A stretch of 64,000 nt of DNA. It comes from Lachnospiraceae bacterium. Lineage in GTDB: Bacteria > Bacillota > Clostridia > Lachnospirales > Lachnospiraceae. Under the pieces are notes generated by a model that saw only the letters and a list, made by a program, of their open reading frames with translations, had not been told where the DNA came from and did no database searches. Every line of letters starts with the position of its first letter. The stretch's first letter is position 1. Shown in pieces: positions 33,678 to 42,609 of this stretch. A program made the translations under genes and the position numbers. The stretch is taken from assembly GCA_017405805.1 (NCBI GenBank), contig JAFQZU010000038.1:36421-100420 (forward strand), written 5' to 3'.

Positions 33678-34877
33678 TCAGGTTCTGGAGGCCTCCAGGA
33701 GCTTCTTGCGAAGCTCTGCCTCGATCTGGGCAAGTTCGCTCTCCGCCTGTGCCCGCCTCTGTTTTCCTTCGGTCTGGATGGTGATCACCTCGTCCATGGT
33801 GCTGATCAGCATCTCGTTGGTGTGCTTGAGCGTCTCTATGTCGACGATGCCTCTCTCCGCCGCCTTTGCGCTCTCGATGGTGGCCTGCTTGAGCTTGTCC
33901 GCGTTCTTGCGCAGCAGCTCATTGGTCATGTTGGTGACCTCCTGCTCCGCCTTGGCCGCCTGGTTGGCGTGCTCGATGCCGATGGCGATGACCATCTGGC
34001 TCTTCCAGAGCGGGATCGTATTGACGATGGTGGACTGGATCTTCTCCGCCATGACGGTATCGGAGGACTGGATCATCCGGATCTGCGGGCCGGTCTGCAT
34101 CGCGACGGTCCTTGTAAGCTGCAGGTCATGCAGCTTCTTCTCGAAGCGGTCGCACTGCGCGGCCAGGTCCTTGGCCGCCTGCGCGTCCTCGGGCAGGCCC
34201 GATTCCGCGGCCTTCTTCTGCGCCTGCGCCAGCTCGTTCTCGCGGACCTCCTTCAGGCGCTTCTTGCCCGCCAGGATATACATGGTGAGCTCCTTGAAAT
34301 ACATGAGGTTGAGCTCGTACATCTTGTCGAGCACTTCCACGTCCTTGAGCAGCGTCATCTGATGCTTCTCCAGTTCCTGGGAGATCTTCTCGACGTTGGT
34401 CTCCACCTTCGCGTACTTGGCCTTGACCTCGTTCATTTTGTTGGAGCCTTTTTTAAAGAAGGAAAACAGTCCCTTCTCCTCCTCGTCCACGTCAAAATTC
34501 TTGAGCTCCGTGATCAGGCCGGACACCATGTCCCCTACTTCGCCCAGGTCCTTTGTCCGCACGCTGTCCAGCGTCTTTTCGGAAAAATCGGACATTTTCT
34601 TCTGCGTGCCCACGCCGTAGCTCATGATCGCCTTCGTGTCGGTGACGTCGATCTTCTTGGAGAACTCCTCCACCTGACGGAGCTCCTCCGGGGTGAGGAT
34701 CCTCTCCTCCTCCATCACGGCCTGCGCCGGCTCCTCGACCTTGGGAGCCTCCTGCACCGCCGCCGCGCCCGCGGCCGTCTCCGTGCCGAACTCCAGTGTG
34801 GGAACCGCATTCCCCAGATCCGCAAAAAGATCCTGCTCTGCCGTCTGCGTCACATCCTTGTTCATCTCATCTGCCAT
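33678..34877 (-). CDS. TelA/KlaA-family toxic-anion resistance protein
   Basis: A 399-residue soluble, mostly helical protein of the TelA family (tellurite/toxic anion resistance; exact biochemical role unknown). An acidic, Ala-rich N-terminal tail of about 70 residues precedes the conserved region. That region includes SYGVGTQKKMSDFSEKTLDS, a VDEEEKGLFSFFKKG motif typical of the family, and long heptad-rich helices to the end. ATG 34877 is preferred to one six codons upstream because AAGGGGG precedes it. It follows the xpaC gene by 14 nt; the xpaC-telA pair is common in Firmicutes. Last gene of the unit. Confidence 0.9.
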   Translation of the reverse strand: MADEMNKDVTQTAEQDLFADLGNAVPTLEFGTETAAGAAAVQEAPKVEEPAQAVMEEERILTPEELRQVEEFSKKIDVTDTKAIMSYGVGTQKKMSDFSEKTLDSVRTKDLGEVGDMVSGLITELKNFDVDEEEKGLFSFFKKGSNKMNEVKAKYAKVETNVEKISQELEKHQMTLLKDVEVLDKMYELNLMYFKELTMYILAGKKRLKEVRENELAQAQKKAAESGLPEDAQAAKDLAAQCDRFEKKLHDLQLTRTVAMQTGPQIRMIQSSDTVMAEKIQSTIVNTIPLWKSQMVIAIGIEHANQAAKAEQEVTNMTNELLRKNADKLKQATIESAKAAERGIVDIETLKHTNEMLISTMDEVITIQTEGKQRRAQAESELAQIEAELRKKLLEASRT

Positions 34878-34891
34878 GATCGTCCCCCTTG

Positions 34892-36208
34892 TCATTCAGG
34901 TTTTTTCTGATACTGCATGCCGCCCTCGCCAAATACCAGCGATATATTTTCGGAGTCATCCTCCGGCGCTTTCTCCTGCGCCGGCGCGGTCTGCGCACCG
35001 CTTCCCGCGCGCATCTCCCGCTCCGTGAGACCGTCCTGCTTGAGCATCGTCTGCATCACGGAAATGTCGGAGGAAATATCCCACGCCAGATCCTGGAAGA
35101 GACTGTCCAGAAGATTTTCAAATGCGTCGTTGATCGTATCCAGCGCGCCTTCGATCTCCTGTTTGGTGCGGACGATATTCTCGCCGCCCGTCGACTGCTT
35201 GTCCAGCTCCACATAGGCGTTCAGGAGCTTTACGGTGGTGGGGAGATAGTAGCCCATCAGCTTGCGGAGCTCCGGCGCGGAGCCGGGATTTTTGCGGACC
35301 TGCTCCATGATACGGTTCATGGTGCTCTCCAGCCGGTCCAGCTTATCCGACATGACCATGCCGGGTATCTCGTCGTTGTACCTGCGGATCCTGCGGATGT
35401 AATCATTGCCCTCCTCCAGGATCTTCCTGGTCTCCGAGGGGATATCTTCCGCCTGCGCGTCCTCTTTCTCCTGCGCCATTTCTCTCTGCTGCATCTGGGA
35501 GCGGGACTGCCGGTACAGATTATACATCTCTTCGGACAGGATGAGCGTCGTCTCCTGGTCGTCGAGCCAGGCCACCGGGAGAAGGCCCTTGTCCATCATT
35601 TTCTTGATGTCCTCGCGGACGTCCTCCGTCTTTCTTCCGACCGCCGCGGCCAGCTTGGAGATCTCGATATATTCCGCGTCTCCGGCAGCTCTTCCGTACT
35701 GATAATAGCGGTTTACGAGCTTCCGCTGCTGGTCTCCGGAGAAGATCCCCCACAGGGACAGCGCGGTTATGCCGCCGCCCACGATCAGCGCCGCCAGGAT
35801 GTCTCCTATGGCGAGGGCGGTAAGCCCCGAGATCAGGCCCCCCAGAAGCGTCGGCACGCCTATGAGCAGCCCTATGATGCCCAGAACGATCCTGCCCGTT
35901 CCGGAGGTCCTGCTGATCTTTTTCTGGAGAAAGGGCGTGACTTTACCGGTAAAAAAGCTCTGCCTGCGCACCTGCGGCTGTCCGTACGCCGCATGGCCGG
36001 CACCGCTGCGGTGTGCATGCGCATACTGCTGACGGTAACCTCTCCGCCGCACATCCCCGGCCAGCTTCTCCCTCTGGATGATGATCCGGATGTCATTGAC
36101 GGTCTTTGCTATATCCTCGGATAAGTGGGAATAATCCTGCCTGTTCACGGCATCCGTGACGGCGTCCATAATATCGCTGCCGGCACCGTAAAGATCATTG
36201 AGCTCCAT
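34892..36208 (-). CDS. XpaC-like membrane protein (5-bromo-4-chloroindolyl phosphate hydrolysis family)
   Basis: A 438-residue protein. The N-terminal 100 residues are basic and His/Gln-rich. A double membrane segment lies at about residues 105-160 (IVLGIIGLLIGVPTLLGG ... LAALIVGGGITALSLWGIF). The cytoplasmic C-terminal 270 residues are helical. The family is named from XpaC; its real function is unknown, and it usually sits next to TelA as here. A TATAAT hexamer on the minus strand at 36293-36288 suggests that xpaC-telA may also be transcribed from an internal promoter, although no good -35 is visible. Confidence 0.82.
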   Translation of the reverse strand: MELNDLYGAGSDIMDAVTDAVNRQDYSHLSEDIAKTVNDIRIIIQREKLAGDVRRRGYRQQYAHAHRSGAGHAAYGQPQVRRQSFFTGKVTPFLQKKISRTSGTGRIVLGIIGLLIGVPTLLGGLISGLTALAIGDILAALIVGGGITALSLWGIFSGDQQRKLVNRYYQYGRAAGDAEYIEISKLAAAVGRKTEDVREDIKKMMDKGLLPVAWLDDQETTLILSEEMYNLYRQSRSQMQQREMAQEKEDAQAEDIPSETRKILEEGNDYIRRIRRYNDEIPGMVMSDKLDRLESTMNRIMEQVRKNPGSAPELRKLMGYYLPTTVKLLNAYVELDKQSTGGENIVRTKQEIEGALDTINDAFENLLDSLFQDLAWDISSDISVMQTMLKQDGLTEREMRAGSGAQTAPAQEKAPEDDSENISLVFGEGGMQYQKKPE

Positions 36209-36324
36209 ACCTTACCTCGCTCCTTAAAACGTTCCGCGGCGCCGGAGACAGCCCGCTGCCGCCCCGTCCGCATACCACGTTTATTTTATTATATCGTTCA
36301 TAAAAACACAACACGGGCGGCCTT

Positions 36325-36819
36325 CTAGCGGCCTGTCACGCCCTGTGTGCCCGCCATCTCGTCGATCCTGTCCAGTTCGGGCTCATACAGCGAGACAAGG
36401 CCCTCCGCTTCCAGCATCCTCTCCCGCATGGCCGACGTCCTGCCGGCGTCCTTCTCACAGTCATACATAGCGTACTGCATGGCGGCGTCCGCATATTCCG
36501 CCACGCCGAGCGCCTCGTCGTAATCCTTGTCCACCGGGCGGAAATCGGCGTGATCGTAGTAATAATTCTCGATGAGCTCCGCGTATTGGTGACGCTCCGC
36601 CGACCGGAGGATATATTTGTCGCCAAAATACAAAAGCCGGTCGCTGCCTCTTTGCGCCTGCATAAAGGCTGCCGCCGCGATCAGAAAAACGATCGTCAGC
36701 ACCCCGATCAGGACGTTGAGCACGATGATCAGGGCGGAACGCTGTTTTTTCGGGCCGGCGCCGCGGCCGGTCCGCAGTCTCTTTTTGCCCGGACTCCGGG
36801 TACTAACGTATTTTGGCAT
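36325..36819 (-). CDS. Hypothetical single-pass membrane protein
   Basis: A 164-residue protein of unknown function. A very basic N-terminus (about 28 residues, many Lys/Arg/Gly) precedes a single hydrophobic helix at about 30-53, then an acidic, Tyr-rich external part (HQYAELIENYYYDHADFRPV). Topology is likely cytoplasm-in, C-terminus outside. It overlaps the preceding zinc-ribbon gene by 17 bases, indicating coupled translation, and the C-terminal part resembles the external parts of its two zinc-ribbon neighbours in composition. No known domain was recognised. Confidence 0.7.
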   Translation of the reverse strand: MPKYVSTRSPGKKRLRTGRGAGPKKQRSALIIVLNVLIGVLTIVFLIAAAAFMQAQRGSDRLLYFGDKYILRSAERHQYAELIENYYYDHADFRPVDKDYDEALGVAEYADAAMQYAMYDCEKDAGRTSAMRERMLEAEGLVSLYEPELDRIDEMAGTQGVTGR

Positions 36820-37561
36820 GGACGGCCTCCTCTATGATCAGTGTTCTTGTTCCGTCGGACAGACTGCGCAGAGAATCCGCTTCCTCCTGTGAGATCCCGA
36901 GGTGGGCCGCCATGAGGGCGCTGATGTCCCCGTCCAGCCGGCCGATCACCTCCGCGGCCTTCTCCTGATCGATCCGCTCGTCCCAGCTGTATTTGCCGGG
37001 TACGGCGTTCTCGTAATAGTTTTTCAGGCTCTGGGCGATCCGGTTGATCTCATAGGAAAGTCCGTCCTTCGCCGCTTTGTCCGGGTCCGCGTAGACCACG
37101 GCGGCGACGGACTTATAGATGCGCGAATAATCCGAGACAGCCCACAATACGGCGTAATATTTCCTGTAATGGTCGTTGGACATCAGGTCGTAATATTCGC
37201 TGAAGCTGCTCAGGCCCATATAGTCCCCCGCATCCAGATACTCCTCGATCCTCTGCGTGAAGGCCTCCCGGGAACTGTTGGCCTCCCTGGTCCTTCTCGC
37301 GTTCCTGACCGACCAGCTGTCCGCGTGTGCCGCGCACCAGATCGAAGCGATGATCAGCGCCACGATGACGATGAGGCGAATGGCGATCCCGCGGGTGTTG
37401 GAGACGCTTCTTGAAAGGACCTCCTGCCGGGTGTCCTCAAAAGCCTCCTCAAAGCGCTGCATCTCCTCCTCATATCTGACCGCTTTTTCCTGCACTCTTC
37501 CGCAGTGGGGGCAGATCTGGTCCTGCAGGGAGATATCGCCCCCGCAATACTGACATTTCAT
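36803..37561 (-). CDS. Zinc-ribbon single-pass membrane protein
   Basis: A 252-residue protein. The N-terminus is a zinc ribbon with four cysteines (MKCQYCGGDISLQDQ then ICPHCG). A basic/acidic helical linker follows, then a membrane helix at about residues 60-78 (IAIRLIVIVALIIASIW), and then a helical external domain of about 165 residues. Function is unknown. It is arranged like the next upstream gene (ribbon, helix, external helical domain), and the two may be partners or paralogues. The start at 37561 follows the upstream stop by 10 nt. Confidence 0.75.
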   Translation of the reverse strand: MKCQYCGGDISLQDQICPHCGRVQEKAVRYEEEMQRFEEAFEDTRQEVLSRSVSNTRGIAIRLIVIVALIIASIWCAAHADSWSVRNARRTREANSSREAFTQRIEEYLDAGDYMGLSSFSEYYDLMSNDHYRKYYAVLWAVSDYSRIYKSVAAVVYADPDKAAKDGLSYEINRIAQSLKNYYENAVPGKYSWDERIDQEKAAEVIGRLDGDISALMAAHLGISQEEADSLRSLSDGTRTLIIEEAVHAKIR

Positions 37562-37571
37562 ATGTGCACTC

Positions 37572-38390
37572 CTATTCCGGTACCCATTCCTTCTCTACAA
37601 ACTTCTCGACATACTGGAATGAGACATATCCGGCCTTTCTGATCTCCTGATCGAACCGTTCCGTCTGCTCCTGTGTCAGCCGCGTCTCCAGGTCCTCCAG
37701 GCAAGGCTCCCCGCGCTCTTTGATTACTGCGACGTCCTTCTCGTCTCTGCAGCGAAGGTCAAAATACTTGACCGTGAGCTCATCGTAAAGAAGAAACATC
37801 ATGGCGTCCCGGTAAAGACGCGAATCCTTCCCCTCCTGTGCGGCGCGTGCGAGGCTCTCGAGGTCCTCTCCCGTCGCGCGCCGGATGGTCAGCAGGGCGT
37901 CCAGGAGATCGTAGTGGTCCCAGTTATAGATAGGGCCGTCCTGCAGCTCGTCGGCCAGGGCAAGGAGCCCGTCGTAATCCTCGTTTTTGTACAGTTCGTC
38001 CAGTCTGGGGAGGTTCTCCTGATTCCACAGGTACTCCTGCTCCCGCCGCTCCTCGCTGCCCCTGTCCCGGACGGCGCCCAGGATCCACGCCGCTCCCGCG
38101 AACAGGCCGATCACGGCGAGAATGGCGGCAAAAACCATCACCGCCCGCCTCATGGAGGACGCCACGTCCCGCAGCGCCTCCTTCGTGTGCCCGGCCCTGA
38201 TCTCATCCGGGAGCTTCTCCATGTTCTCCCGGACGTCGTCCAGGTCCTCCATGTACTCCCGCTCGTCCGCGAGGTCGTTGACCGAGCCGCAGTAAGGGCA
38301 CCGCAGGTCCTCTTCCGTATAGTGTGCGCCGCAGCTGGCGCAGGTGATCTCCCGGGGCTTCATCCGGGGCGCATTGCCGCTCGTGGTCAT
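37572..38390 (-). CDS. Zinc-ribbon single-pass membrane protein, second copy of the layout
   Basis: A 272-residue protein with an N-terminal zinc ribbon (ITCASCGAHYTEEDLRCPYC), an acidic linker, a membrane helix near residues 90-108 (VMVFAAILAVIGLFAGAAW) and an external helical domain rich in Asp/Glu/Tyr. Function is unknown. It lies 27 nt after the C11 peptidase gene and 10 nt before another zinc-ribbon gene. The start at 38390 has a weak ribosome binding site, and an ATG nine codons in is an alternative. Confidence 0.75.
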   Translation of the reverse strand: MTTSGNAPRMKPREITCASCGAHYTEEDLRCPYCGSVNDLADEREYMEDLDDVRENMEKLPDEIRAGHTKEALRDVASSMRRAVMVFAAILAVIGLFAGAAWILGAVRDRGSEERREQEYLWNQENLPRLDELYKNEDYDGLLALADELQDGPIYNWDHYDLLDALLTIRRATGEDLESLARAAQEGKDSRLYRDAMMFLLYDELTVKYFDLRCRDEKDVAVIKERGEPCLEDLETRLTQEQTERFDQEIRKAGYVSFQYVEKFVEKEWVPE

Positions 38391-38417
38391 CTGTCTGCCG
38401 CCATTTCCCGCATTCCC

Positions 38418-40850
38418 TTATCTCTCCAGAGACTGCGTCCAGTATTCCTTCTCGTAGATATCCGTAAACTTATACGTGACGATGGTCTTGCCGCCGTCCA
38501 GGATCGTATCGCTGACCGTCATGTTTTCCGTGACCTCCATCTGGTCGCCCAGCATGTAGCTGTCCTGGAAGGTGCCGTCGTAACTGTAGAAATCGCAGAG
38601 AAAATCGATCTTGTCGCCGGGCTCCAGTTCCGTCATGTTTTTGGCGATCGTCAGGACCTCTTCGTCCCCCGAGTAGTCCGCACTGGCACCCGCGATATAG
38701 CCGTTCGGATTGTCATTGTCGAAGACCAGGATCAGGTTCGTGCGCTCGCCGTTCAGCAGGCAGGGCACGCGGCCCGTGATCGTATAGGTATCTCCGTCGT
38801 CCAGCGTGTCCACATGGTAATAGGCCACCGGCTGGTTGTTGATGGAGATCCAGGTCTTGCCCGCGTCCGCGATCAGGTCGCCGTCCCCGTCAAAATCAAA
38901 GACATTGTCCAGTCCCAGATCGACGTAGCCCTCGCCGTCGTCGTAGAACATGTTCAGTTCCAGGTCGCTGACCAGTCCCCACTGGTCCTCGCTCAGATGA
39001 ATGACTTCTTTCCCGTCCTTCACATACCAGGCCAGCTGGTTCACGTCAAAATGATTCTCCCGGACGTACGCCAGCGTCTCCTCGTCGGACAGCGCCCTGT
39101 CGGACAGGAAGGAGGAAGCGCCGCTCAGGCCGGAAATACTGCTCATGTCGCCGCCCAGGAAGGAATACAGAAGCTCGCCGATCAGCTCGGAACTGCTGCT
39201 TCCCGACAGGCCGCTGAACTCGCCGGCGTAATCGCCGAAGAGGGATCCGTAGGGAGATCCCGTTCCGCCTGAAGCCGCCTGTCCGGAGACCTCCATGCTG
39301 GCGAACTGCCGGATGGCCTTCGTGTACTCGGTATCCATCTTGATCTCACTGTACGTTTTGCTCATGGAATCCACGTACTTTACGCTGCGCAGCGGGAAGA
39401 AGATGGAGAGGCCGTAGGCGTTGGTCATGTTGGAGGAAGTGCGGTTGTACTTCACCGCGCCGCGCACGGCCTGTGCGAGCGTCTGCGCCTCGGGCGTGCC
39501 CAGGTTCAGGGCGAAATGGACGAGGTCCACCTGGTCGATCTTCGAGGACGCCGCGAACTCCCGCGCGCGGTTGCGCGCCGTGGAGACCGTGCGGTAGTCC
39601 TTGTCCGAGATCATCTGGGAGATTCCCTTTGAGAACTCTTTAAAGGGCGCGGGCACCGTGGCGGTCAGCTCCGCCAGGTCGATGACGGAAAGGGTCGTCT
39701 TCTGTCCCGGGCACTTGCGTGCGCAGGCCTCCGTGAAGGTATCGACGATCTCCTGCCCGATCTCCAGCGTGGGCATGGAGGTGTTTCTTCCGAGGTCCGT
39801 CAGCCAGTTCGTGTAATACCAGCCGACGCCGGGCTCCGTCTCTTCCGAGGCGATCATGTAGTCGCCGAATTCATCCAGCATCAGGGCATTTTCCAGCGTG
39901 GCCAGAAGGCATGTGTCAAAACCGATGAAGTCGAAGGTCACGCCGCCGTCCCGCAGGGCCTCACCGATGCCGGAGAGACTCATGGAGCCCATGCGCCGGT
40001 TCTTCTCATCGTAGCCGTAGCCGGAGACCGAGCCGCCGCCGTGGTCCCAGAAGATCAGCTCATACCGGTTCGCGGGGAAATTCTCCGCCGACCATTTAAT
40101 AAAGGAAGAGAGCGTGGCAGGATCGGTCATCGCCCCCCGTCCCGCGTTGGAGACGTGGCGGATCATCTTGCCGTCCGCGATCTGGTAGATCTGGTTGGTA
40201 TCGCTGCTGACAACGTTGTTCCGCCAGGAGGCGCAGCCGCCGGTATAGACCAGCAGGTGGATGTTGTCGCCGAATTTGGCCGTCGCCATCTCCTGCAGGT
40301 CGGAGGTGGCCATGCCGCTCCTGGACTCGAGGTCCGTGCCGCACATATAGACCATGATGGTGATCTCATCCTTCCCGTTTCCGAGGATCTTCGTGCGCTT
40401 TTCCCGGGCGCCGGAAGCCACGGAGGTATCCGCCTCCTGCGAAGGCGTGCTTCCGCCGCTCCAGCCCGTCGACGTCCCGCTCCCACCGTTAAAGAAGCTG
40501 TTGACATAGTCGGAGCCCGTATGCGCGCTGCTCCCGGACTGGGAAGAAGCGGAAGAGGTGCCGGAAGAGGAGCCCGAACTCGTATAGGATCCCGTGGAGG
40601 TGCCGCCGTCGGAGCTGCCGCCGCCAAAAAGGCCGCCCAGCGCTCCGCCGCCGCCGAAAAGCAGCGCCAGGACCAGCACGATCAGGGACAGAGGGCTGCG
40701 CGGTCCCCTGCTGCCGCCTCCTCTGCCGCCCTGCGGACGCCCGGAGGAACCGACGGGACCTCCGCCTGCACCTTCCCCTCTGCGGTGAACGCCGGAACCC
40801 ACTCCCGTTACGTTTCTCTTTCTGCTGCGAGGCCTGTTGTCATTTGCCAT
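38418..40850 (-). CDS. Clostripain-family (C11) cysteine peptidase with N-terminal membrane helix
   Basis: An 810-residue protein. Residues 1-55 are Arg/Gly-rich and cytoplasmic. A membrane helix lies at about 55-75 (LSLIVLVLALLFGGGGALGG), followed by a Ser/Gly/Thr-rich spacer to about residue 150. The C11 catalytic domain comes next, with ITIMVYMCGTDLES, the catalytic His in FWDHGGGSVSGYG near residue 270 and the catalytic Cys in GFDTCLLATLENA near 312. The C-terminal half (about 560-810) is Asp-rich with DFDGDGDLIAD-type calcium-like loops. C11 peptidases cleave after Arg or Lys and are often calcium dependent. First gene of the unit ending with telA, suggesting an envelope function. Confidence 0.88.
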   Translation of the reverse strand: MANDNRPRSRKRNVTGVGSGVHRRGEGAGGGPVGSSGRPQGGRGGGSRGPRSPLSLIVLVLALLFGGGGALGGLFGGGSSDGGTSTGSYTSSGSSSGTSSASSQSGSSAHTGSDYVNSFFNGGSGTSTGWSGGSTPSQEADTSVASGAREKRTKILGNGKDEITIMVYMCGTDLESRSGMATSDLQEMATAKFGDNIHLLVYTGGCASWRNNVVSSDTNQIYQIADGKMIRHVSNAGRGAMTDPATLSSFIKWSAENFPANRYELIFWDHGGGSVSGYGYDEKNRRMGSMSLSGIGEALRDGGVTFDFIGFDTCLLATLENALMLDEFGDYMIASEETEPGVGWYYTNWLTDLGRNTSMPTLEIGQEIVDTFTEACARKCPGQKTTLSVIDLAELTATVPAPFKEFSKGISQMISDKDYRTVSTARNRAREFAASSKIDQVDLVHFALNLGTPEAQTLAQAVRGAVKYNRTSSNMTNAYGLSIFFPLRSVKYVDSMSKTYSEIKMDTEYTKAIRQFASMEVSGQAASGGTGSPYGSLFGDYAGEFSGLSGSSSSELIGELLYSFLGGDMSSISGLSGASSFLSDRALSDEETLAYVRENHFDVNQLAWYVKDGKEVIHLSEDQWGLVSDLELNMFYDDGEGYVDLGLDNVFDFDGDGDLIADAGKTWISINNQPVAYYHVDTLDDGDTYTITGRVPCLLNGERTNLILVFDNDNPNGYIAGASADYSGDEEVLTIAKNMTELEPGDKIDFLCDFYSYDGTFQDSYMLGDQMEVTENMTVSDTILDGGKTIVTYKFTDIYEKEYWTQSLER

Positions 40851-40898
40851 GGCTCCCTCCCTGTTTTTTACATGTTTATACTGTCCAGTATATCACCA

Positions 40899-42071
40899 TT
40901 ATCTTCTTTTCTGTACGAATCTGCGAAGGCGCCCCAATGCCTCGCGGAGGTTCTCGATGGAGTAGGCGTAGGATATGCGAAGGAACCCCTCGCCGCAGTC
41001 GCCAAAAGCAGTGCCCGGCACGATGGCCACCTTCTCCTCCTCCAGGAGCTTCTGCGCGAACTCTTCGCTCCCCATGCCGAACTCCTCTATGCAGGGAAAG
41101 ACATAGAAGGCCCCCATGGGCTCGAAGCAGGGCAGTCCCATCTCGCCCAGCTTCTGCAGCACGAATCTCCTGCGCTGGTTATAGGATTCGCGCATCATCA
41201 TCACGTCCTCGTCGCCGTTGCGCAGCGCCTCCACGGCGGCGTACTGACTCGTTGTCGGCGCACACATGATGGCGTACTGATGGATCTTGGTCATCTGGGC
41301 GATGAGAAAGGCGGGGCCGCAGGCGTAGCCCAGTCTCCAGCCGGTCATGGCGTAAGCCTTGGAGAAACCGTTGATCACAATGGTCCGCTCCTGCATCCCG
41401 GGAAGAGAGGCGATGGACACGTGACTGCCCGTATAGGTCAGCTCCCCGTAGATCTCGTCGGAGAGCACGTAAAGATCATGGTCGATAATGATCTGCGCGA
41501 TGGCCTCCAGATCCTTCTTCTCCATGATGGCGCCCGTCGGATTGTTGGGATAGGGAAGCACCAGGATCTTGGAGCGGGGCGTGATCGCGGCCTCGAGCTC
41601 CTGCGGCGTCAGCCGGAACTGATTCTCGTTCTTAAGGGGGATGATGACCGGCTTTCCGTTCGCCAGAAGGGCGCACGGCTCGTAGGATACATAGGAGGGC
41701 TGCGGGATCAGCACCTCGTCGCCGTCGTTGAGCATGGCGCGGAACATGAGGTCGATCCCCTCCGAGCCGCCCACCGTGATGAGCACTTCCTTGAGGGGAT
41801 CATACCGCAGTCCCTGGGAGCGGTGCATGTAAGCGCAGATCTCCTCGCGCAGCTCCTTCAGGCCCGCGTTGGAGGTGTAGAAGGTGCGCCCCTTCTCCAG
41901 GGAGTAGATGCCCTCGTCCCGGATGTGCCAGGGCGTGTCAAAATCGGGCTCGCCCACGCCCAGGGAGATGGCGTCCTTCATCTCGCTGACTATGTCAAAG
42001 AACTTCCGGATCCCGGAAGGCTTCATATTTACTACTTTATCTGACAGAACTTCGTTCCTGCTCTCCTGCAT
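40899..42071 (-). CDS. Class I/II pyridoxal-phosphate aminotransferase
   Basis: A 390-residue AspC/PatA-like enzyme. It has ISLGVGEPDFDTPWHIRD, GGSEGIDLMFRAML, YPNNPTGAIM, VLSDEIYGELTY, and the PLP lysine in INGFSKAYAMTGWRLGY near residue 235, then LRISYAYSIENL at the C-terminus. It transfers the amino group between an amino acid (often aspartate, alanine or aromatic) and a 2-oxo acid; the exact substrates are not clear. AGGAGG precedes the ATG. It is the third gene of a unit with an AIR-synthase-like protein and an Lrp regulator. Confidence 0.88.
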   Translation of the reverse strand: MQESRNEVLSDKVVNMKPSGIRKFFDIVSEMKDAISLGVGEPDFDTPWHIRDEGIYSLEKGRTFYTSNAGLKELREEICAYMHRSQGLRYDPLKEVLITVGGSEGIDLMFRAMLNDGDEVLIPQPSYVSYEPCALLANGKPVIIPLKNENQFRLTPQELEAAITPRSKILVLPYPNNPTGAIMEKKDLEAIAQIIIDHDLYVLSDEIYGELTYTGSHVSIASLPGMQERTIVINGFSKAYAMTGWRLGYACGPAFLIAQMTKIHQYAIMCAPTTSQYAAVEALRNGDEDVMMMRESYNQRRRFVLQKLGEMGLPCFEPMGAFYVFPCIEEFGMGSEEFAQKLLEEEKVAIVPGTAFGDCGEGFLRISYAYSIENLREALGRLRRFVQKRR

Positions 42072-42089
42072 CGATCAAGCCCTCCTTCC

Positions 42090-42590
42090 TCACGGTGAGA
42101 CGATCTCTCGCTGATCCTCATATTTTCTCGTCATGATGGTACCGTGATCCTTATATTTTCTCAGGATGAAATGCGTGGCGGTGCTGATCACCGTATCGAG
42201 GGTGGAGAGTTTATTGGTCACGAAGCTGGACACTTCGCGCAGCGTCTTGCCTTCCAGCGTCACCAGGAGATCGTATCCGCCCGAGATCAGGTAAACGGAG
42301 TTCACTTCGGGATACTTGTAGATCCTCTCCGCGATATCGTCAAAACCCTTCCCCCTCTGGGGCGTCACGCGCACCTCGATCAGCGCCGTCACCTTCTCGA
42401 TCCCGGTCCTGTCCCAGTCGATCATGGTGTGATAGCCGCAGATGATGCCGGCCTCCTCCATCTCGGTCAGCGCCTGCGCCACTTCCAGCTCGTCCGTGCC
42501 CAAAAAGACCGCCAGATCCTTGGTCCCGATCCGGCTGTTTTTCTCGATCATGGCAAGGATCTTCTCCTTGAGCGTGTTCATCGTATTCAT
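42090..42590 (-). CDS. Lrp/AsnC-family transcriptional regulator
   Basis: A 166-residue DNA-binding regulator. A winged helix-turn-helix occupies about residues 5-60 (IEKNSRIGTKDLAVFLGTDE), followed by a RAM ligand-binding domain from about 65 to 145 (VTALIEVRVTPQRGKGFDDI, VNSVYLISGGYDLLVTLEGK). ATG 42590 is used because GGAGG lies eight bases upstream; the ATG two codons earlier abuts that site. It lies 18 nt before the aminotransferase gene, which it probably controls in response to an amino acid. Confidence 0.9.
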   Translation of the reverse strand: MNTMNTLKEKILAMIEKNSRIGTKDLAVFLGTDELEVAQALTEMEEAGIICGYHTMIDWDRTGIEKVTALIEVRVTPQRGKGFDDIAERIYKYPEVNSVYLISGGYDLLVTLEGKTLREVSSFVTNKLSTLDTVISTATHFILRKYKDHGTIMTRKYEDQREIVSP

Positions 42591-42609
42591 CAACATTTCC
42601 TCCCTGCTA

